Shown here piece by piece: positions 10,157 through 19,061 of a DNA stretch of 64,000 bases. A program made the position numbers and the translations under genes. The stretch is from Luteimonas viscosa (lineage in GTDB: Bacteria > Pseudomonadota > Gammaproteobacteria > Xanthomonadales > Xanthomonadaceae). The notes beneath the pieces were generated by a model. The model saw only the letters and a list, made by a program, of their open reading frames with translations, did no database searches and was not told the DNA's origin. Where the stretch lies: NCBI RefSeq assembly GCF_008244685.1, contig NZ_VTFT01000001.1:124001-188000 (forward strand), read 5' to 3'. Numbering within the stretch: position 1 is the stretch's first letter; each line of letters opens with the position of its first letter.

Positions 10157-10960
10157 ATGAACCCGTTCCCACACCGCGTCATCGCGACGCTCCTCGGCGC
10201 CATGCTGCTCGCTTGCGTCGCCGCTCCTCTGCTCGCCGCCGAAAAGCAGACCTTCGTGCTCGTCCATGGCGCCACCGCCGGCGGCTGGGAATGGAAGCGC
10301 ACCGGCCAGTTCCTGACCGATGACGGGCATACGGTCTACCGCCCCACCCTCACGGGCCTGGGCGAGCGCGAGCACCTCAACAGCGCCGACATCGACCTGC
10401 AGACCCATATCGACGACGTGGTCAACCTGATCCTGTTCGAGGACCTGCACGACGTGGTGCTCACCGGCCACAGCTACGGCGGCATGGTGGTCACCGGCGT
10501 CATGGACCGGATCCCCGGGCGGCTGCGCCATGTGGTGTTCCTCGACGCCGCCGTGCCGGAAGACGGCCAGTCGATCTGGGACCTGTTCGGCAACGATTCG
10601 CCGCCCGATCCGGAGCGCTTCAGGGACGGCTTCATGCAGGTGCCGTGGGTCGAGCCCGGCGCGAAGCCGCCGTACAACGTCAAGCAGTCGATCAAGTGCT
10701 TCAACCAGCCGGTGTCCTACCGCAATCCCGCCGCGCTGGCACTGCCGGTGACCTATGTCGCCTTCGTGCCGAAGGACCAGTCCGCGGAGCAGCGTGCGAA
10801 GACCGACAGGAGCTGGCAGAACGCGCAGGCCCGCGGCTGGACCATCCGCACCTTCCCCGGCGGGCACGTCGCGCAGCAGGAAGACCCGCGCGGCGTGGCG
10901 TCGCTGATCGCCGCTTCGGTGGCCGATCGCAACGCCACGCCAGCACCTGCCGGGGAATAG
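10157..10960 (+). CDS. Secreted alpha/beta-fold hydrolase (esterase)
   Basis: Signal peptide of about 27 residues (hydrophobic LLGAMLLACVAAPLLAA), then TFVLVHGATAGGWEW (oxyanion region), nucleophile elbow LTGHSYGGMV, acid near LPVTYVAF, and PGGHVAQQEDP with the catalytic histidine. This is the pattern of salicylate-esterase/hydroxynitrile-lyase-like hydrolases (hydrolase_6 group), here exported to the periplasm. Monocistronic, 75 bp before a GFA-type gene. The natural ester is unknown. Confidence 0.88.
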   Translation: MNPFPHRVIATLLGAMLLACVAAPLLAAEKQTFVLVHGATAGGWEWKRTGQFLTDDGHTVYRPTLTGLGEREHLNSADIDLQTHIDDVVNLILFEDLHDVVLTGHSYGGMVVTGVMDRIPGRLRHVVFLDAAVPEDGQSIWDLFGNDSPPDPERFRDGFMQVPWVEPGAKPPYNVKQSIKCFNQPVSYRNPAALALPVTYVAFVPKDQSAEQRAKTDRSWQNAQARGWTIRTFPGGHVAQQEDPRGVASLIAASVADRNATPAPAGE

Positions 10961-11035
10961 ACTCGACGGCCCTGCCTCCCGCACGATGCGATCGCCTGCC
11001 GCACCCGCGGCTCTCCCCCGGACAGGAAACACGCC

Positions 11036-11470
11036 ATGTCGCTCCCGGAACAGGACTCGAGTACCGACGTGTTGTCCGGCCGGTGCCACTGCGGCAATGC
11101 GGGCTGGCGCATGTCGGGCGACCCGGGACCGGTCACGGCCTGCAACTGCACCCTGTGCCGCCGCTACGGGGCGCTGTGGGCCTACGACTACGAGCATGAA
11201 CGCATCGCCATCGACGGCGACACCCGTATCTACACCCGCGTGGCCAAGGCCGACCCCGCGCTCGAGATCCACTTCTGCCCCGCCTGCGCCTGCGTGGTGT
11301 GCTGGCGCGGCTTGCGGTTGCATGAAGGCGGGCGACGCCGGATGGCGGTCAACGTGCGGCTGGCCGATCCCGACGCGGTCGCGCATCTGCCGATCGACCA
11401 TTTCGATGGCCTCGACAGCTTCGACGACCTGCCCCCCGACGGTCGCTGCGTGCGGGACATGTGGTTCTAG
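11036..11470 (+). CDS. GFA family (glutathione-dependent formaldehyde-activating-like) protein
   Basis: Zinc-binding protein of 144 residues with the GFA cysteine pattern: GRCHCGNAGW, CNCTLCRRYGALW and FCPACACVVCW. These Cys residues bind structural and catalytic zinc in the family; most members are not true formaldehyde-activating enzymes and their role is unknown. It follows the secreted esterase on the same strand after 75 bp and could be cotranscribed. Confidence 0.88.
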   Translation: MSLPEQDSSTDVLSGRCHCGNAGWRMSGDPGPVTACNCTLCRRYGALWAYDYEHERIAIDGDTRIYTRVAKADPALEIHFCPACACVVCWRGLRLHEGGRRRMAVNVRLADPDAVAHLPIDHFDGLDSFDDLPPDGRCVRDMWF

Positions 11471-11623
11471 CGGGCATCGGGCCTGCCGCAGGTTGTCATG
11501 CCGCTCGCCCCGGTCGAAGCCGGCGCGATGAATCCGCCGAGGGCATGGCGCGGGCCGTGCAGGGGTTCCTGGGCGACATGCTTGCGGCCTGCCAGCCGGG
11601 CTCCGGTTGCCTTCGCCGCATCC

Positions 11624-12385
11624 CTAGCCGTGGCGTGCCCGGTGACCGTCGAGCGTGCGCGTCACGCGGCGCAGCGCCGACGCCATTTCCCGCGCGAAGC
11701 CGCCGTCCCCGAGCTCCCGCACGGCCGAGTGCGCAGCGCACACGATGCGCGTTCCGGACCAGCGCGATGCCAGCATCCGCGCCCACGCGGCATACGCATC
11801 GGCCGCGCCGGCTTCCGGCTTGAGCGCACGCGACAGCAAGGGGTGCATGCGCAGCGACGACTGCGGGAGCAGTGGGCGCAGCAGGCCCGGCGCCGCCAGA
11901 ACGTTGAGCGTGTCGTCGACGTGCACGATGCCGTCGCTTCGATGCCGGACCAGCACCGAAGCGACGTGCACGCGCTCGTCCGCACACACGAAATCCACGC
12001 CGTCCGGCACGGACAGATCGAACACGTCGACGAGCGGATGATCCTCGCCCCAGGCCTCCACCGGGGGTCCCGTCCAGGGCAGCGACGACAACCGCCTGCG
12101 ATGGCGCGCGGTGCCGTACAGGGTGGCGTCCGGGAACAACCGCCGTGTCGACTCCACGTGCAGGGTGTGGAACGGGTGCACGTGGACCACGGCCGCCACG
12201 CGTTCGCCATTTCCGGTGAGCGCCAGCAGCGCATCGCGCTGCGCGTCGTCGAGCGCGCAGCCATCGATGACCACGAAGCGGCCATCGGCACGCCGCGCCA
12301 GCGACATCTGGGTCCCGATGTCGAGCACGCCGCCGACCCGGTGCACGCCACGGATGTTCCAGAAGGTGTCGGAGAGCTGCCTCAT
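11624..12385 (-). CDS. Metallo-beta-lactamase-fold-like hypothetical protein
   Basis: A 253-residue protein that starts MRQLSDTFWNIRG, followed by VLDIGTQMSLARR and FVVIDGCAL, as in MBL-fold proteins where the first strands precede the metal site. The first motif VVHVHPFHTLHV only partly matches HxHxDH, so metal binding may be altered. Later GIVHVDDTLN and CAAHSAVRE could supply further ligands. It resembles DUF4336-type MBL proteins; catalytic activity is doubtful. The frame is open upstream to 12463, but 12385 is the first ATG close to the conserved part. Confidence 0.6.
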   Translation of the reverse strand: MRQLSDTFWNIRGVHRVGGVLDIGTQMSLARRADGRFVVIDGCALDDAQRDALLALTGNGERVAAVVHVHPFHTLHVESTRRLFPDATLYGTARHRRRLSSLPWTGPPVEAWGEDHPLVDVFDLSVPDGVDFVCADERVHVASVLVRHRSDGIVHVDDTLNVLAAPGLLRPLLPQSSLRMHPLLSRALKPEAGAADAYAAWARMLASRWSGTRIVCAAHSAVRELGDGGFAREMASALRRVTRTLDGHRARHG

Positions 12386-12500
12386 CGGCGACAGCTTAGG
12401 CAGGCGCCGTGAAAGCCGGGGGAAGACCGCGCGTCGGCGTCGTCCGGCGGGTTGCGTCGCCACGCATGTGCGGCGACGCCTGGCGACGCGTGCCGCCCCC

Positions 12501-12977
12501 TCAGGCCTGTGCGCCGCGCAGGCGCAACGTCAGTCCCTTCAGGAGATTGCGCAGCAGCTGGTCGCCGCAGGCACGGAAGTTGCGGTGCCCGGCCTGGCGG
12601 AAAAGCGCAGAGAGCTCCGGCTTGGTCACCGGAAAGCCCGCGTCAGCGAAGATCGCGTGCATGTCGCTGTCGGTGAGCTCGAACGCCACCCGCAGCTTCT
12701 TCAGCACCACGTTGTTGCTGATGCGCTTCTCGACCGGCCTGGCGGGCCTGCGCTCCTCGCGCCCGCGCAGGTGCACGATCAGCCCGTCGAGCAAGTGCGC
12801 GAGCACCTCGTCGCGGCAGGGCACGTATCCGGGCTCGTCCTCCTTCAGCAGCATCGCGCGCACCTCGTCCCTGTCCAGGACGAACGCGGGGCTTGCCAGT
12901 GCGGCGATGTCGATCACCTTCTGGTCGCTCAGGTCGAGCATGTAGCGGATGCTGCGCAGGACGTCGTTGTTGATCAT
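12501..12977 (-). CDS. DUF1456 family protein (YehS-like)
   Basis: Protein of 158 residues made of two tandem copies of the DUF1456 motif: NNDVLRSIRYMLDLSD at the N-terminus and SNNVVLKKLRVAFELTD at about residue 86. Each is followed by a helical region ending in DEVLAHLLDGLI or DQLLRNLLKGLT. YehS-type proteins are small, conserved, cytoplasmic and uncharacterised. Monocistronic; its 3' end is 115 bp from the start of the MBL-like gene. Confidence 0.9.
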   Translation of the reverse strand: MINNDVLRSIRYMLDLSDQKVIDIAALASPAFVLDRDEVRAMLLKEDEPGYVPCRDEVLAHLLDGLIVHLRGREERRPARPVEKRISNNVVLKKLRVAFELTDSDMHAIFADAGFPVTKPELSALFRQAGHRNFRACGDQLLRNLLKGLTLRLRGAQA

Positions 12978-13205
12978 CGATCCGACAGGCGGCTGGGAAT
13001 GCAGCGCAGTCTAACGTCCACGATCGCGATCGGGCATCCGGCCACGGCCCCGCTGCCGATCCGGCCCCTTGTGCGGCGCTTCCCGGCCAACCAGTCGCTC
13101 CCTGCTTCCTCCGATGCAGGGAGCCGGACGTCGCCGCAGTCCCGGGCACGTGAACCACGCCCTGCGATCGCCTATGCTGTTCCCCTGCCCTGGCGGAGAA
13201 CTGCC

Positions 13206-14108
13206 ATGCGAATCCTGTCGGCCGTATTCGCCCTGTCTTTCCTGCTCGCGCTGGCGCCGGCGCATGCACAGGATTCCGAAGCGCCGCTTTCCTACGCCGG
13301 CAAGACCGCACTGGTGACAGGATCCACCGACGGACTCGGTCGCGAACTTGCGCTGGCGCTTGCGGCCGACGGCGCACATGTCATCGTCCATGGCCGCAAT
13401 GCGCAGCGTGGCCAGGACGTGGTCGACGAGATCACGCGGTCGGAAAAGGGCTCGGCACGCTTCGTCGCCGCCGATTTCTCGTCCCTGCAGGCCGTGCGCG
13501 AGTTCGCGGACATCATCGCCAAGCAACATCCCAGGCTGGACCTGCTGGTGAACAATGCCGGCATCGCCATCCGCCAGGCGCCGCGGCGCAGCGCCAATGA
13601 AGACGGCCACGAACTGCAGTTCGTCGTCAACTATCTCGCCGGCTGGATCCTCGCGAACCGCCTGCTGCCGAACCTGCAGGCCGCGGCGCCGTCGCGGGTC
13701 GTCAACGTCTCCTCGATCAGCGCACACGCGATCGATTTCGACGACGTCATGCTGGAGAAGCCCGACGCCCACCAGCGTGGCTACGGGCAGAGCAAGCTGG
13801 CGCAGGTCATGATGACCATGGAGCTCGCACCCGCGTTCGCCGCACGCGGAGTCACCATGATCTCCCTGCACCCGGCGACGCTGATGGACACCACCATGGT
13901 CAGGGGCATCGGCGTCCCCGCCCGCACCACCGTCGCCGAAGGACGCGACCACGTGATGGGCCTGGTCACCGCGCCCTCGCTCCGGCCTGGCGCCTTCTAC
14001 GTGGAAGGGAAACCGGCCACGCCCTTCGACCCACAGGCAAGCGACCCCGAAGCGCGTGCGCGCCTGGTCGAGCTGAGCGCCGAACTGACCGGCATCGCCG
14101 CGCCGTAG
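13206..14108 (+). CDS. SDR family oxidoreductase with an N-terminal signal peptide
   Basis: Short-chain dehydrogenase of 300 residues. The Rossmann motif TGSTDGLGRELA, the NNAG motif (LLVNNAGIAIR), the catalytic SSIS and YGQSKLA (Tyr-x-x-x-Lys) are all intact. Unusually, residues 1-22 (MRILSAVFALSFLLALAPAHA) look like a cleavable signal peptide, which is rare for an NAD(P)-dependent SDR because nucleotide cofactors are scarce in the periplasm. Monocistronic. Substrate unknown. Confidence 0.9.
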   Translation: MRILSAVFALSFLLALAPAHAQDSEAPLSYAGKTALVTGSTDGLGRELALALAADGAHVIVHGRNAQRGQDVVDEITRSEKGSARFVAADFSSLQAVREFADIIAKQHPRLDLLVNNAGIAIRQAPRRSANEDGHELQFVVNYLAGWILANRLLPNLQAAAPSRVVNVSSISAHAIDFDDVMLEKPDAHQRGYGQSKLAQVMMTMELAPAFAARGVTMISLHPATLMDTTMVRGIGVPARTTVAEGRDHVMGLVTAPSLRPGAFYVEGKPATPFDPQASDPEARARLVELSAELTGIAAP

Positions 14109-14139
14109 GGCGGGCCTGAAGCCAGCCAGCTCGCGGGGA

Positions 14140-14451
14140 TCAGGGTCGTGCAGGTGGCGGCGGAGCAATGCGCCCGGTCCGCTTTCGTTCGCATTGGGGA
14201 GCTGCCGGGCTGGATCCTGTCGGGGCGGTTGTTTGGCGAGGCACGGCGATTTCGCCGGTTGCAGCTTCACGGCTCCGCTCGATCGTCCGGCCATCGCCCA
14301 GCGAGATCGCCACATGCGCACTGGACGGCTTCCCCGCAGCGCTTTCCGGCTGCGGTGCCTTCGAGGCTTCGGGCCGTGCGCTTTCCTGGGCCGGGACGGC
14401 TGACGAGGCCAGGGCCAGCAGCACCACTGCACGTTCGATCGAGATCCTCAT
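14140..14451 (-). CDS. Small secreted hypothetical protein
   Basis: 103 residues. The start MRISIERAVVLLALASSAVPAQ is a clear signal peptide; the mature part is proline-, alanine- and serine-rich with a charged tail ending PPPPARP, and one segment HVAISLGDGRTIERS that could be a small folded unit. No family recognised. It is convergent with the SDR gene (31 bp between stops) and divergent from the AraC regulator. The signal peptide supports a real gene, the low-complexity remainder makes this moderate. Confidence 0.45.
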   Translation of the reverse strand: MRISIERAVVLLALASSAVPAQESARPEASKAPQPESAAGKPSSAHVAISLGDGRTIERSREAATGEIAVPRQTTAPTGSSPAAPQCERKRTGRIAPPPPARP

Positions 14452-14657
14452 GAGGTCCTTCCTCGCTGTGAACCCTGCCCGCACCCTTGCACGGGCCTGT
14501 TACCACCACAACGATGCGCGGCGTCCCTCGCGGACAGGCAACGTCGCGAATGCCGTCGACCCGCCGGCGCATCCACGTGCGCACGCGCCGGCCGTCGTCG
14601 CTGTCGTGACCGGAAGGCGGACGCGCCTCCATAGAAACGGATGCAAACTACACGCCG

Positions 14658-15200
14658 ATGCGCAGGCCCTGCCCCCCATCCGCTGCTGACGCCTCCGCGG
14701 CCGATCCCGCACAAGCGCGCGCAAGCCGGGACCCCCGGCTGCTGCGCCGCCTGTTGCGCGCGAAGGACCGGATGGACGCCGCCTCGCACGAGGCCTGGCC
14801 GGTACACAGGCTGGCGCAGGTGAGCGGCGTGTCCGAGGCGCACTTCGCGCGATCGTTCAAGGATGCCTTCGGCGTACCGCCGCATCGTTACCTGCTCACG
14901 CGGCGGATCGAGCGGGCCACGACCCTGCTGCGCGACACCGACCTGCCGATCACCGACATCGCCTTCCAGACCGGCTGGCAAAGCCTGGGCACCTTCGGCC
15001 GCACCTTCCGCGACATCACCGGCGAGAGCCCGGGCGAACTGCGCGCACGGCAGCAGGCGGCGGCGCATCCGCTGGACCGGGTGCCGCCTTGCTACCTCGC
15101 CGCGGCCCAGCGCCCCGCCCTCACCACCGCAGTTTCGGAGAAGCGGCGCGGGCAGGCGGCCGATAGCATCCCCGCGTCCAAACGACCGGAGGTCACATGA
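14658..15200 (+). CDS. AraC family transcriptional regulator (HTH only)
   Basis: About 180 residues, with the two-helix-turn-helix AraC domain at residues 35-125: VHRLAQVSGVSEAHFARSF and PITDIAFQTGWQSLGTFGRT. No sensing domain precedes it, and the C-terminal 50 residues are low-complexity. It overlaps the VOC gene by 4 bp (ATGA), so the regulator, VOC protein and small membrane protein (14658-15807) form a tightly coupled operon. The GNAT- or metal-type ligand that such short AraC proteins respond to is unknown. Confidence 0.85.
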   Translation: MRRPCPPSAADASAADPAQARASRDPRLLRRLLRAKDRMDAASHEAWPVHRLAQVSGVSEAHFARSFKDAFGVPPHRYLLTRRIERATTLLRDTDLPITDIAFQTGWQSLGTFGRTFRDITGESPGELRARQQAAAHPLDRVPPCYLAAAQRPALTTAVSEKRRGQAADSIPASKRPEVT

Positions 15201-15607
15201 GCAAGGGAATCGGGGTAGTCGGGCTGTACGTCCGCGACCAGGAGGAGGCGTTGAAGTTCTATGTCGAGGCGCTCGGGTTCCGCGTCCACACGGACGCGCG
15301 CAACGGCGACTACCGCTGGCTGACGGTGCAGCATCCGCAACAGCCGTCGTTCCAGCTCGGCCTGTTCCTGCCGGGGCCGCCGGTGCACGATGCGGCCACC
15401 GCACAGGCGTTGCAGGAAATCGTCGCCAAGGGCGCCATGCCGCCGCTGGTCCTGCACGTGGACGACTGTCGCGGCGACTATGCGCGCCTGCGTGCGCTCG
15501 GGGTCGAGTTCACCCAGGAGCCGGTCGACCGCTACGGCAACGTGGACGCCACCTTCCGCGATCCGTCCGGCAACGGCTGGAAGATGATCCAGGCGGCAGC
15601 GCGATGA
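15197..15607 (+). CDS. VOC family (glyoxalase/dioxygenase-fold) protein
   Basis: 136-residue vicinal-oxygen-chelate protein: GVVGLYVRDQEEALKFY, ALGFRVHTDA, PLVLHVDDCRGDY and ATFRDPSGNGWKMIQ show the two beta-alpha-beta-beta-beta units. Such proteins next to AraC regulators are often resistance or stress enzymes, but activity cannot be inferred. Middle gene of a three-gene operon with 4-bp overlaps on both sides. Confidence 0.9.
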   Translation: MSKGIGVVGLYVRDQEEALKFYVEALGFRVHTDARNGDYRWLTVQHPQQPSFQLGLFLPGPPVHDAATAQALQEIVAKGAMPPLVLHVDDCRGDYARLRALGVEFTQEPVDRYGNVDATFRDPSGNGWKMIQAAAR

Positions 15608-15807
15608 ATGCGTGGATCCGGCAGGCGCACCGCTGGCTGTCGATCGGCTTCACCTCGACGGTCATCGCCAACTTCGTCGCCATGGCCTTCGGCGAACCGC
15701 CCGCCTGGGTGGTCTATTCGCCATTGCCGCCGCTGTTCCTGCTGATGGCCAGCGGCCTGTACATGTTCGTGCTGCCGTATGCACCGAGGCTGCGTCACAG
15801 GCGTTGA
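15604..15807 (+). CDS. Small two-TM membrane protein
   Basis: 67-residue protein starting MNAWIRQAHRWLSIGFT with two hydrophobic segments (about residues 10-29 and 40-60) and a basic C-terminal end. Its ATG overlaps the stop of the VOC gene, which supports it as a real, translationally coupled gene although it is too short for a confident family call. Similar small proteins follow VOC genes in related bacteria as far as I recall; function unknown. Confidence 0.7.
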   Translation: MNAWIRQAHRWLSIGFTSTVIANFVAMAFGEPPAWVVYSPLPPLFLLMASGLYMFVLPYAPRLRHRR

Positions 15808-15871
15808 ACAGCCGGAGCGCCGGCGCCACCGGAGATGGGCGCATCCTGCGCCAGCGTCGGCACAGCCAGTT

Positions 15872-16483
15872 TCATCCTGACGGCGCGCGTTCCACCCGGA
15901 AGTCGATCGGTTTGTAGCTGAAGTTGTTCGACTGTCCCGCCGAGCACGCCGTCATCGCGACCACGAGCGGCATTTCGGCACGCAGGCGGATGAAGTCTCC
16001 GGGTCCGCTCAGCGGCGGCAGCACGGCTACCTTGCCGGTCTCGCCGTCCACGGTGACGTTCATGAAGATGTTGAAGGCGATCGGGATGCGGTCGCGGCCG
16101 ATGCCCCAGGGCGCCAGCGCCGCGGCGAGGTTGCCCTCGCAGCCGGGCCTCCCCTCTACTTCCCCATACAGACGCTCGAACATCTCCTTGGAACACGGCG
16201 TCAGGGTGAAATCGTGGCGGCCGCAGGTGTCCTCGAGGATGGTGAACATCGCGCGGCTGCGGTTGGAGTACAGCAAGTCGCCGCGCGTCAGCCACAGCTT
16301 CGACGCATAGTCGATCGAGCGCCCGGACGACAGGTATTCATTCGTGTCATCGCGCGAGAACGCGGTGAGATCGCTCACCTGCTGGCCCATCGGGTCGATG
16401 ACCACCAGTTCGTCTCCGGTATCGAGCTCCACGGCGCGCCCGGAGCATGGCGCGATGCGTTCGACCGCTGGCGCTGCGCTCAT
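15872..16483 (-). CDS. DUF1989 / urea carboxylase-associated family protein
   Basis: 203 residues. Family marks are PCSGRAVELDTGDELVVID, GQQVSDLTAFSRDD, EYLSSGRSIDY, CGRHDFTLTPCSKEMF, IPIAFNIFMNV and PLSGPGDFIRLRAEM. DUF1989 includes the two subunits of carboxyguanidine deiminase, which acts after urea/guanidine carboxylase, as well as many uncharacterised members. Here the start overlaps the 3' end of the YqcI/YcgG gene by 4 bp, and no urea carboxylase is in the window, so the partner chemistry is probably different. Confidence 0.87.
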   Translation of the reverse strand: MSAAPAVERIAPCSGRAVELDTGDELVVIDPMGQQVSDLTAFSRDDTNEYLSSGRSIDYASKLWLTRGDLLYSNRSRAMFTILEDTCGRHDFTLTPCSKEMFERLYGEVEGRPGCEGNLAAALAPWGIGRDRIPIAFNIFMNVTVDGETGKVAVLPPLSGPGDFIRLRAEMPLVVAMTACSAGQSNNFSYKPIDFRVERAPSG

Positions 16484-17187
16484 CGCGGCTTCCTGACATG
16501 GAACGGGCACGTCCACCCGGCCTCGACCTCGCGACCGCTGTACTGCCTGGTCTCGGGCGCGGTGCCGAAGTCGGCCAGGTTCGGATTGAGCGACCCCTGC
16601 AGGGCGAGATCGCGCGCACGCGTCGCCGCCTGCATCTTCGCGTAGCGGCCGTCCTGGCGCAGGCGGTCGAACTGGCGATGCGAGTTGAACACCATCGCCG
16701 GCCAGTCGAACCTCCGCGCCAGCCGGGAGGCGCCCGGATGCAGGCCGATCACGAAGAACGGGTGGCCCGCCAGGCTGAGGCTGAAGCGCGGATCGTCGGG
16801 ATCGCGGCTCACGTCCGCCGCCCACGCGGTTCCGCGGCCCGCATCCACGTCGTGCAGGCGCTGCAGCTGCGACCAGAGCATCGCCTCGAAACGGCGCTCG
16901 TCCGCATCCGTCGGCCCGTCGAACAGGGCCACGAAGGAATGGACCGTCGTATCGTCTTCCGGCGCGTCGTCGATGCCGGCTGCGAACTCCACCAGCGCAT
17001 CGAGCAGCGGCACGTCGTTGGCGCGATGGCCCAGCCGGGCGAATTCCTGCGTCTGGATCGCATCGCGTGCCAGGGCCGCCTTCGATCCCACGCACGGAAA
17101 GGCGGGATCGTCGACGAAGGACAGGAAGCGGGAAGACATTTCGCCGCCGGCGGATTGCGCCGGTCGTTTGACTGCAGAAGTTTTCAT
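16480..17187 (-). CDS. YqcI/YcgG family heme-dependent hydroxylase-like protein
   Basis: 235 residues. The conserved motifs FPCVGSKAALARD near the N-terminus, PFFVIGLHPGASRLARR, and WPAMVFNSHRQFDRLR mark the YqcI/YcgG family. Characterised members hydroxylate the guanidino nitrogen of arginine or related compounds with heme (for example in D-cycloserine and guanitoxin pathways). Directly coupled (4-bp overlap) to a DUF1989 gene whose relatives act on carboxyguanidine, so a guanidino substrate is a reasonable guess for the pair. Confidence 0.85.
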   Translation of the reverse strand: MKTSAVKRPAQSAGGEMSSRFLSFVDDPAFPCVGSKAALARDAIQTQEFARLGHRANDVPLLDALVEFAAGIDDAPEDDTTVHSFVALFDGPTDADERRFEAMLWSQLQRLHDVDAGRGTAWAADVSRDPDDPRFSLSLAGHPFFVIGLHPGASRLARRFDWPAMVFNSHRQFDRLRQDGRYAKMQAATRARDLALQGSLNPNLADFGTAPETRQYSGREVEAGWTCPFHVRKPR

Positions 17188-17562
17188 GTCGCCTACCCTA
17201 CCGGCGACATCGCCATGACCATGTGTACGTGATTCGCGAGCAGCGCGCCCGCACGCGACTTCCAGCGTGCGCGGTCAGGGACGGTTCACCGCTTTGCGGA
17301 GGGCGACAGGCCTCACGCCACCGGCTCGCGCGCAAGCGAAGGAAAGCAGCGCGCAGCGACGCGTTCCACGTGCGCATCGAACTGAACAAGCTGAACACAC
17401 CCGCCCGCTTCGCGATTCATTGCACGCATACCCGTAGCCCGGGTAAGCGAAGCGCACCCGGGGGCGCTGTGCGCCCCCTGCCCGCGCCGCGTCCTCGCAC
17501 CCGTTTGACAAGGACAGAGCCGCTTCGGAGCATGCGACGTTCCGCCACGGAGCATCGCCACC
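17188..17562. repeat. Intergenic region with one REP unit (17434-17462)
   Basis: No convincing gene in this 375-bp stretch. It contains a single GTAGCCCGGGTAAGCGAAG-type REP unit (GTG variant) followed by an inverted GGGGGCGC/GCGCCCCC stem just before the M14 peptidase gene. On the reverse strand a short frame reads ANHVHMVMAM, which resembles the HUH motif of REP-associated transposases but is too short to claim. Confidence 0.6.
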
Positions 17563-18924
17563 ATGCGTCGACTTCTCGCACTTTCGCTGTCGCTGTTGCC
17601 ATTGCTGTGGCCGGCCGTGTCCGATGCCCGCGACACGCAGGCGACTCCGGACCCCGGTGCCGTGGCCCTGCCGCCCGCACCGGCCTGGCTCGGGACGCTC
17701 GATGCGCTGTACGACCAGCGCATCCGGGTCGCTGGGCTGGAAGACCGCCGCTTCGCGCCGGAGCACTGGTGGTCCGTCGCCGGTCCGCTGGCGGACGAGG
17801 CCGGCGGTTTCGACACCGAAGTGGTGGGCCGCAGCGTCGAGGGGCGCCCCTTGCGCCACGTGTCGTGGGGCCGCGGCGACACGCGCGTGCTGCTGTGGTC
17901 GCAGATGCACGGCGACGAGAGCACCGCGTCGATGTCGATCGCCGACCTGTTCCGCTTCCTCGGCGAGCATCCGCGCCACCCGCTGGTGCAGCGGCTGCGC
18001 CAGCGCACCACCCTGCACTTCCTGCCGGTGATGAATCCCGACGGTGCGGCGCGCTTCCAGCGCCGCAACGCGCAGGGCATCGACATCAACCGCGACGCGC
18101 GTGCGCTGGCCACGCCCGAAGGGCGCGCCCTGCACGACCTGCGCGAGCGGATCGAGCCCCACTTCGGCTTCAACCTGCACGACCAGGACGTCGGTACCCG
18201 GGTCGGCGACACCAGCCGCGGCACCGCCATCGCGCTGCTCGCCCCGCCGGCCAACGCCGCCCGCGAGGTGGATGCGTCGCGGGCGCGCGCCATGGAAGTG
18301 TCGGTCGCGATCCGCGCCGTGCTCGAGCCCTACATCGCCGGATACATCGCCAGGTGGGACGACACCTTCAATCCGCGCGCGTTCGGCGACCTCACCGCCC
18401 GGGCCGGCGTGTCCACCATCCTGATCGAGTCCGGCGGCATCGAGGGCGACCTGCAGAAGCAGCAACTGCGCAAGCTCAACTTCCTTGCCCTCGTCGGCGC
18501 GCTCGACGCCATCGCCACCGGTGCGCACGCGGGCCTGCCGCGCGCCGCGTACGAGCAACTGCCCGAGAACGGGCGCGACTGGGCGGACCTGCGCGTCGAG
18601 GGCGGCACCCTGGTCCTGCCCGGCACGCCCCCGGCCAGGGCGGACCTGCTGATCGGGTTCGACGACCCGCTGCTGGAGCGCGGCGGTACGATCCTCGACA
18701 TCGGCGACCTTGCCGACAGTCACGCACGCAGGACGATCGACGCCGCCGGCCTGTACATCGTGCCGGTCGCCGTGCAGGGCGCGGGCGCGAACGCGGAATA
18801 CCGGAAACTCGCCCGGCACGCGCCGGCCCATTTCCATCTCAGCCGTGACCCGCAGGGCCGCGACATCGTGTGGACGCTGGCGGGCGACGTGGATCCATCG
18901 AAGCGCAGCCCCCGGGGCGAGTGA
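17563..18924 (+). CDS. Secreted M14 family zinc carboxypeptidase
   Basis: 453 residues with a signal peptide (LLALSLSLLPLLWPAVSDA). The zinc ligands and active site of M14 peptidases are visible: LWSQMHGDESTA (HxxE), LPVMNPDG, GIDINRDAR, FNLHDQD (third ligand His) and STILIESGG (catalytic Glu). The C-terminal 120 residues form an additional domain (from about residue 320) seen in M14-like bacterial peptidases. It probably trims peptides in the periplasm or outside the cell. Monocistronic. Confidence 0.92.
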   Translation: MRRLLALSLSLLPLLWPAVSDARDTQATPDPGAVALPPAPAWLGTLDALYDQRIRVAGLEDRRFAPEHWWSVAGPLADEAGGFDTEVVGRSVEGRPLRHVSWGRGDTRVLLWSQMHGDESTASMSIADLFRFLGEHPRHPLVQRLRQRTTLHFLPVMNPDGAARFQRRNAQGIDINRDARALATPEGRALHDLRERIEPHFGFNLHDQDVGTRVGDTSRGTAIALLAPPANAAREVDASRARAMEVSVAIRAVLEPYIAGYIARWDDTFNPRAFGDLTARAGVSTILIESGGIEGDLQKQQLRKLNFLALVGALDAIATGAHAGLPRAAYEQLPENGRDWADLRVEGGTLVLPGTPPARADLLIGFDDPLLERGGTILDIGDLADSHARRTIDAAGLYIVPVAVQGAGANAEYRKLARHAPAHFHLSRDPQGRDIVWTLAGDVDPSKRSPRGE

Positions 18925-19061
18925 GGCACGCGAAGCCCCGACGCCTGGAGGCCGGGCCCGGCACAGGCTGCGCCTGCATTGGATGCACGGCCTTGCCAGC
19001 GGGCCGCGCCCGCGGAACGTCACGAATCGACCACCGGCGTGGTGGTCGATGCCTTGCGCGC

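Noticed and set aside
17198..17260. Reverse frame reading ANHVHMVMAM, like the HUH motif of REP-associated transposases
   Set aside because: Only about 30 codons without a stop, no catalytic Tyr or further family segments, so chance similarity cannot be excluded even though a REP lies nearby.
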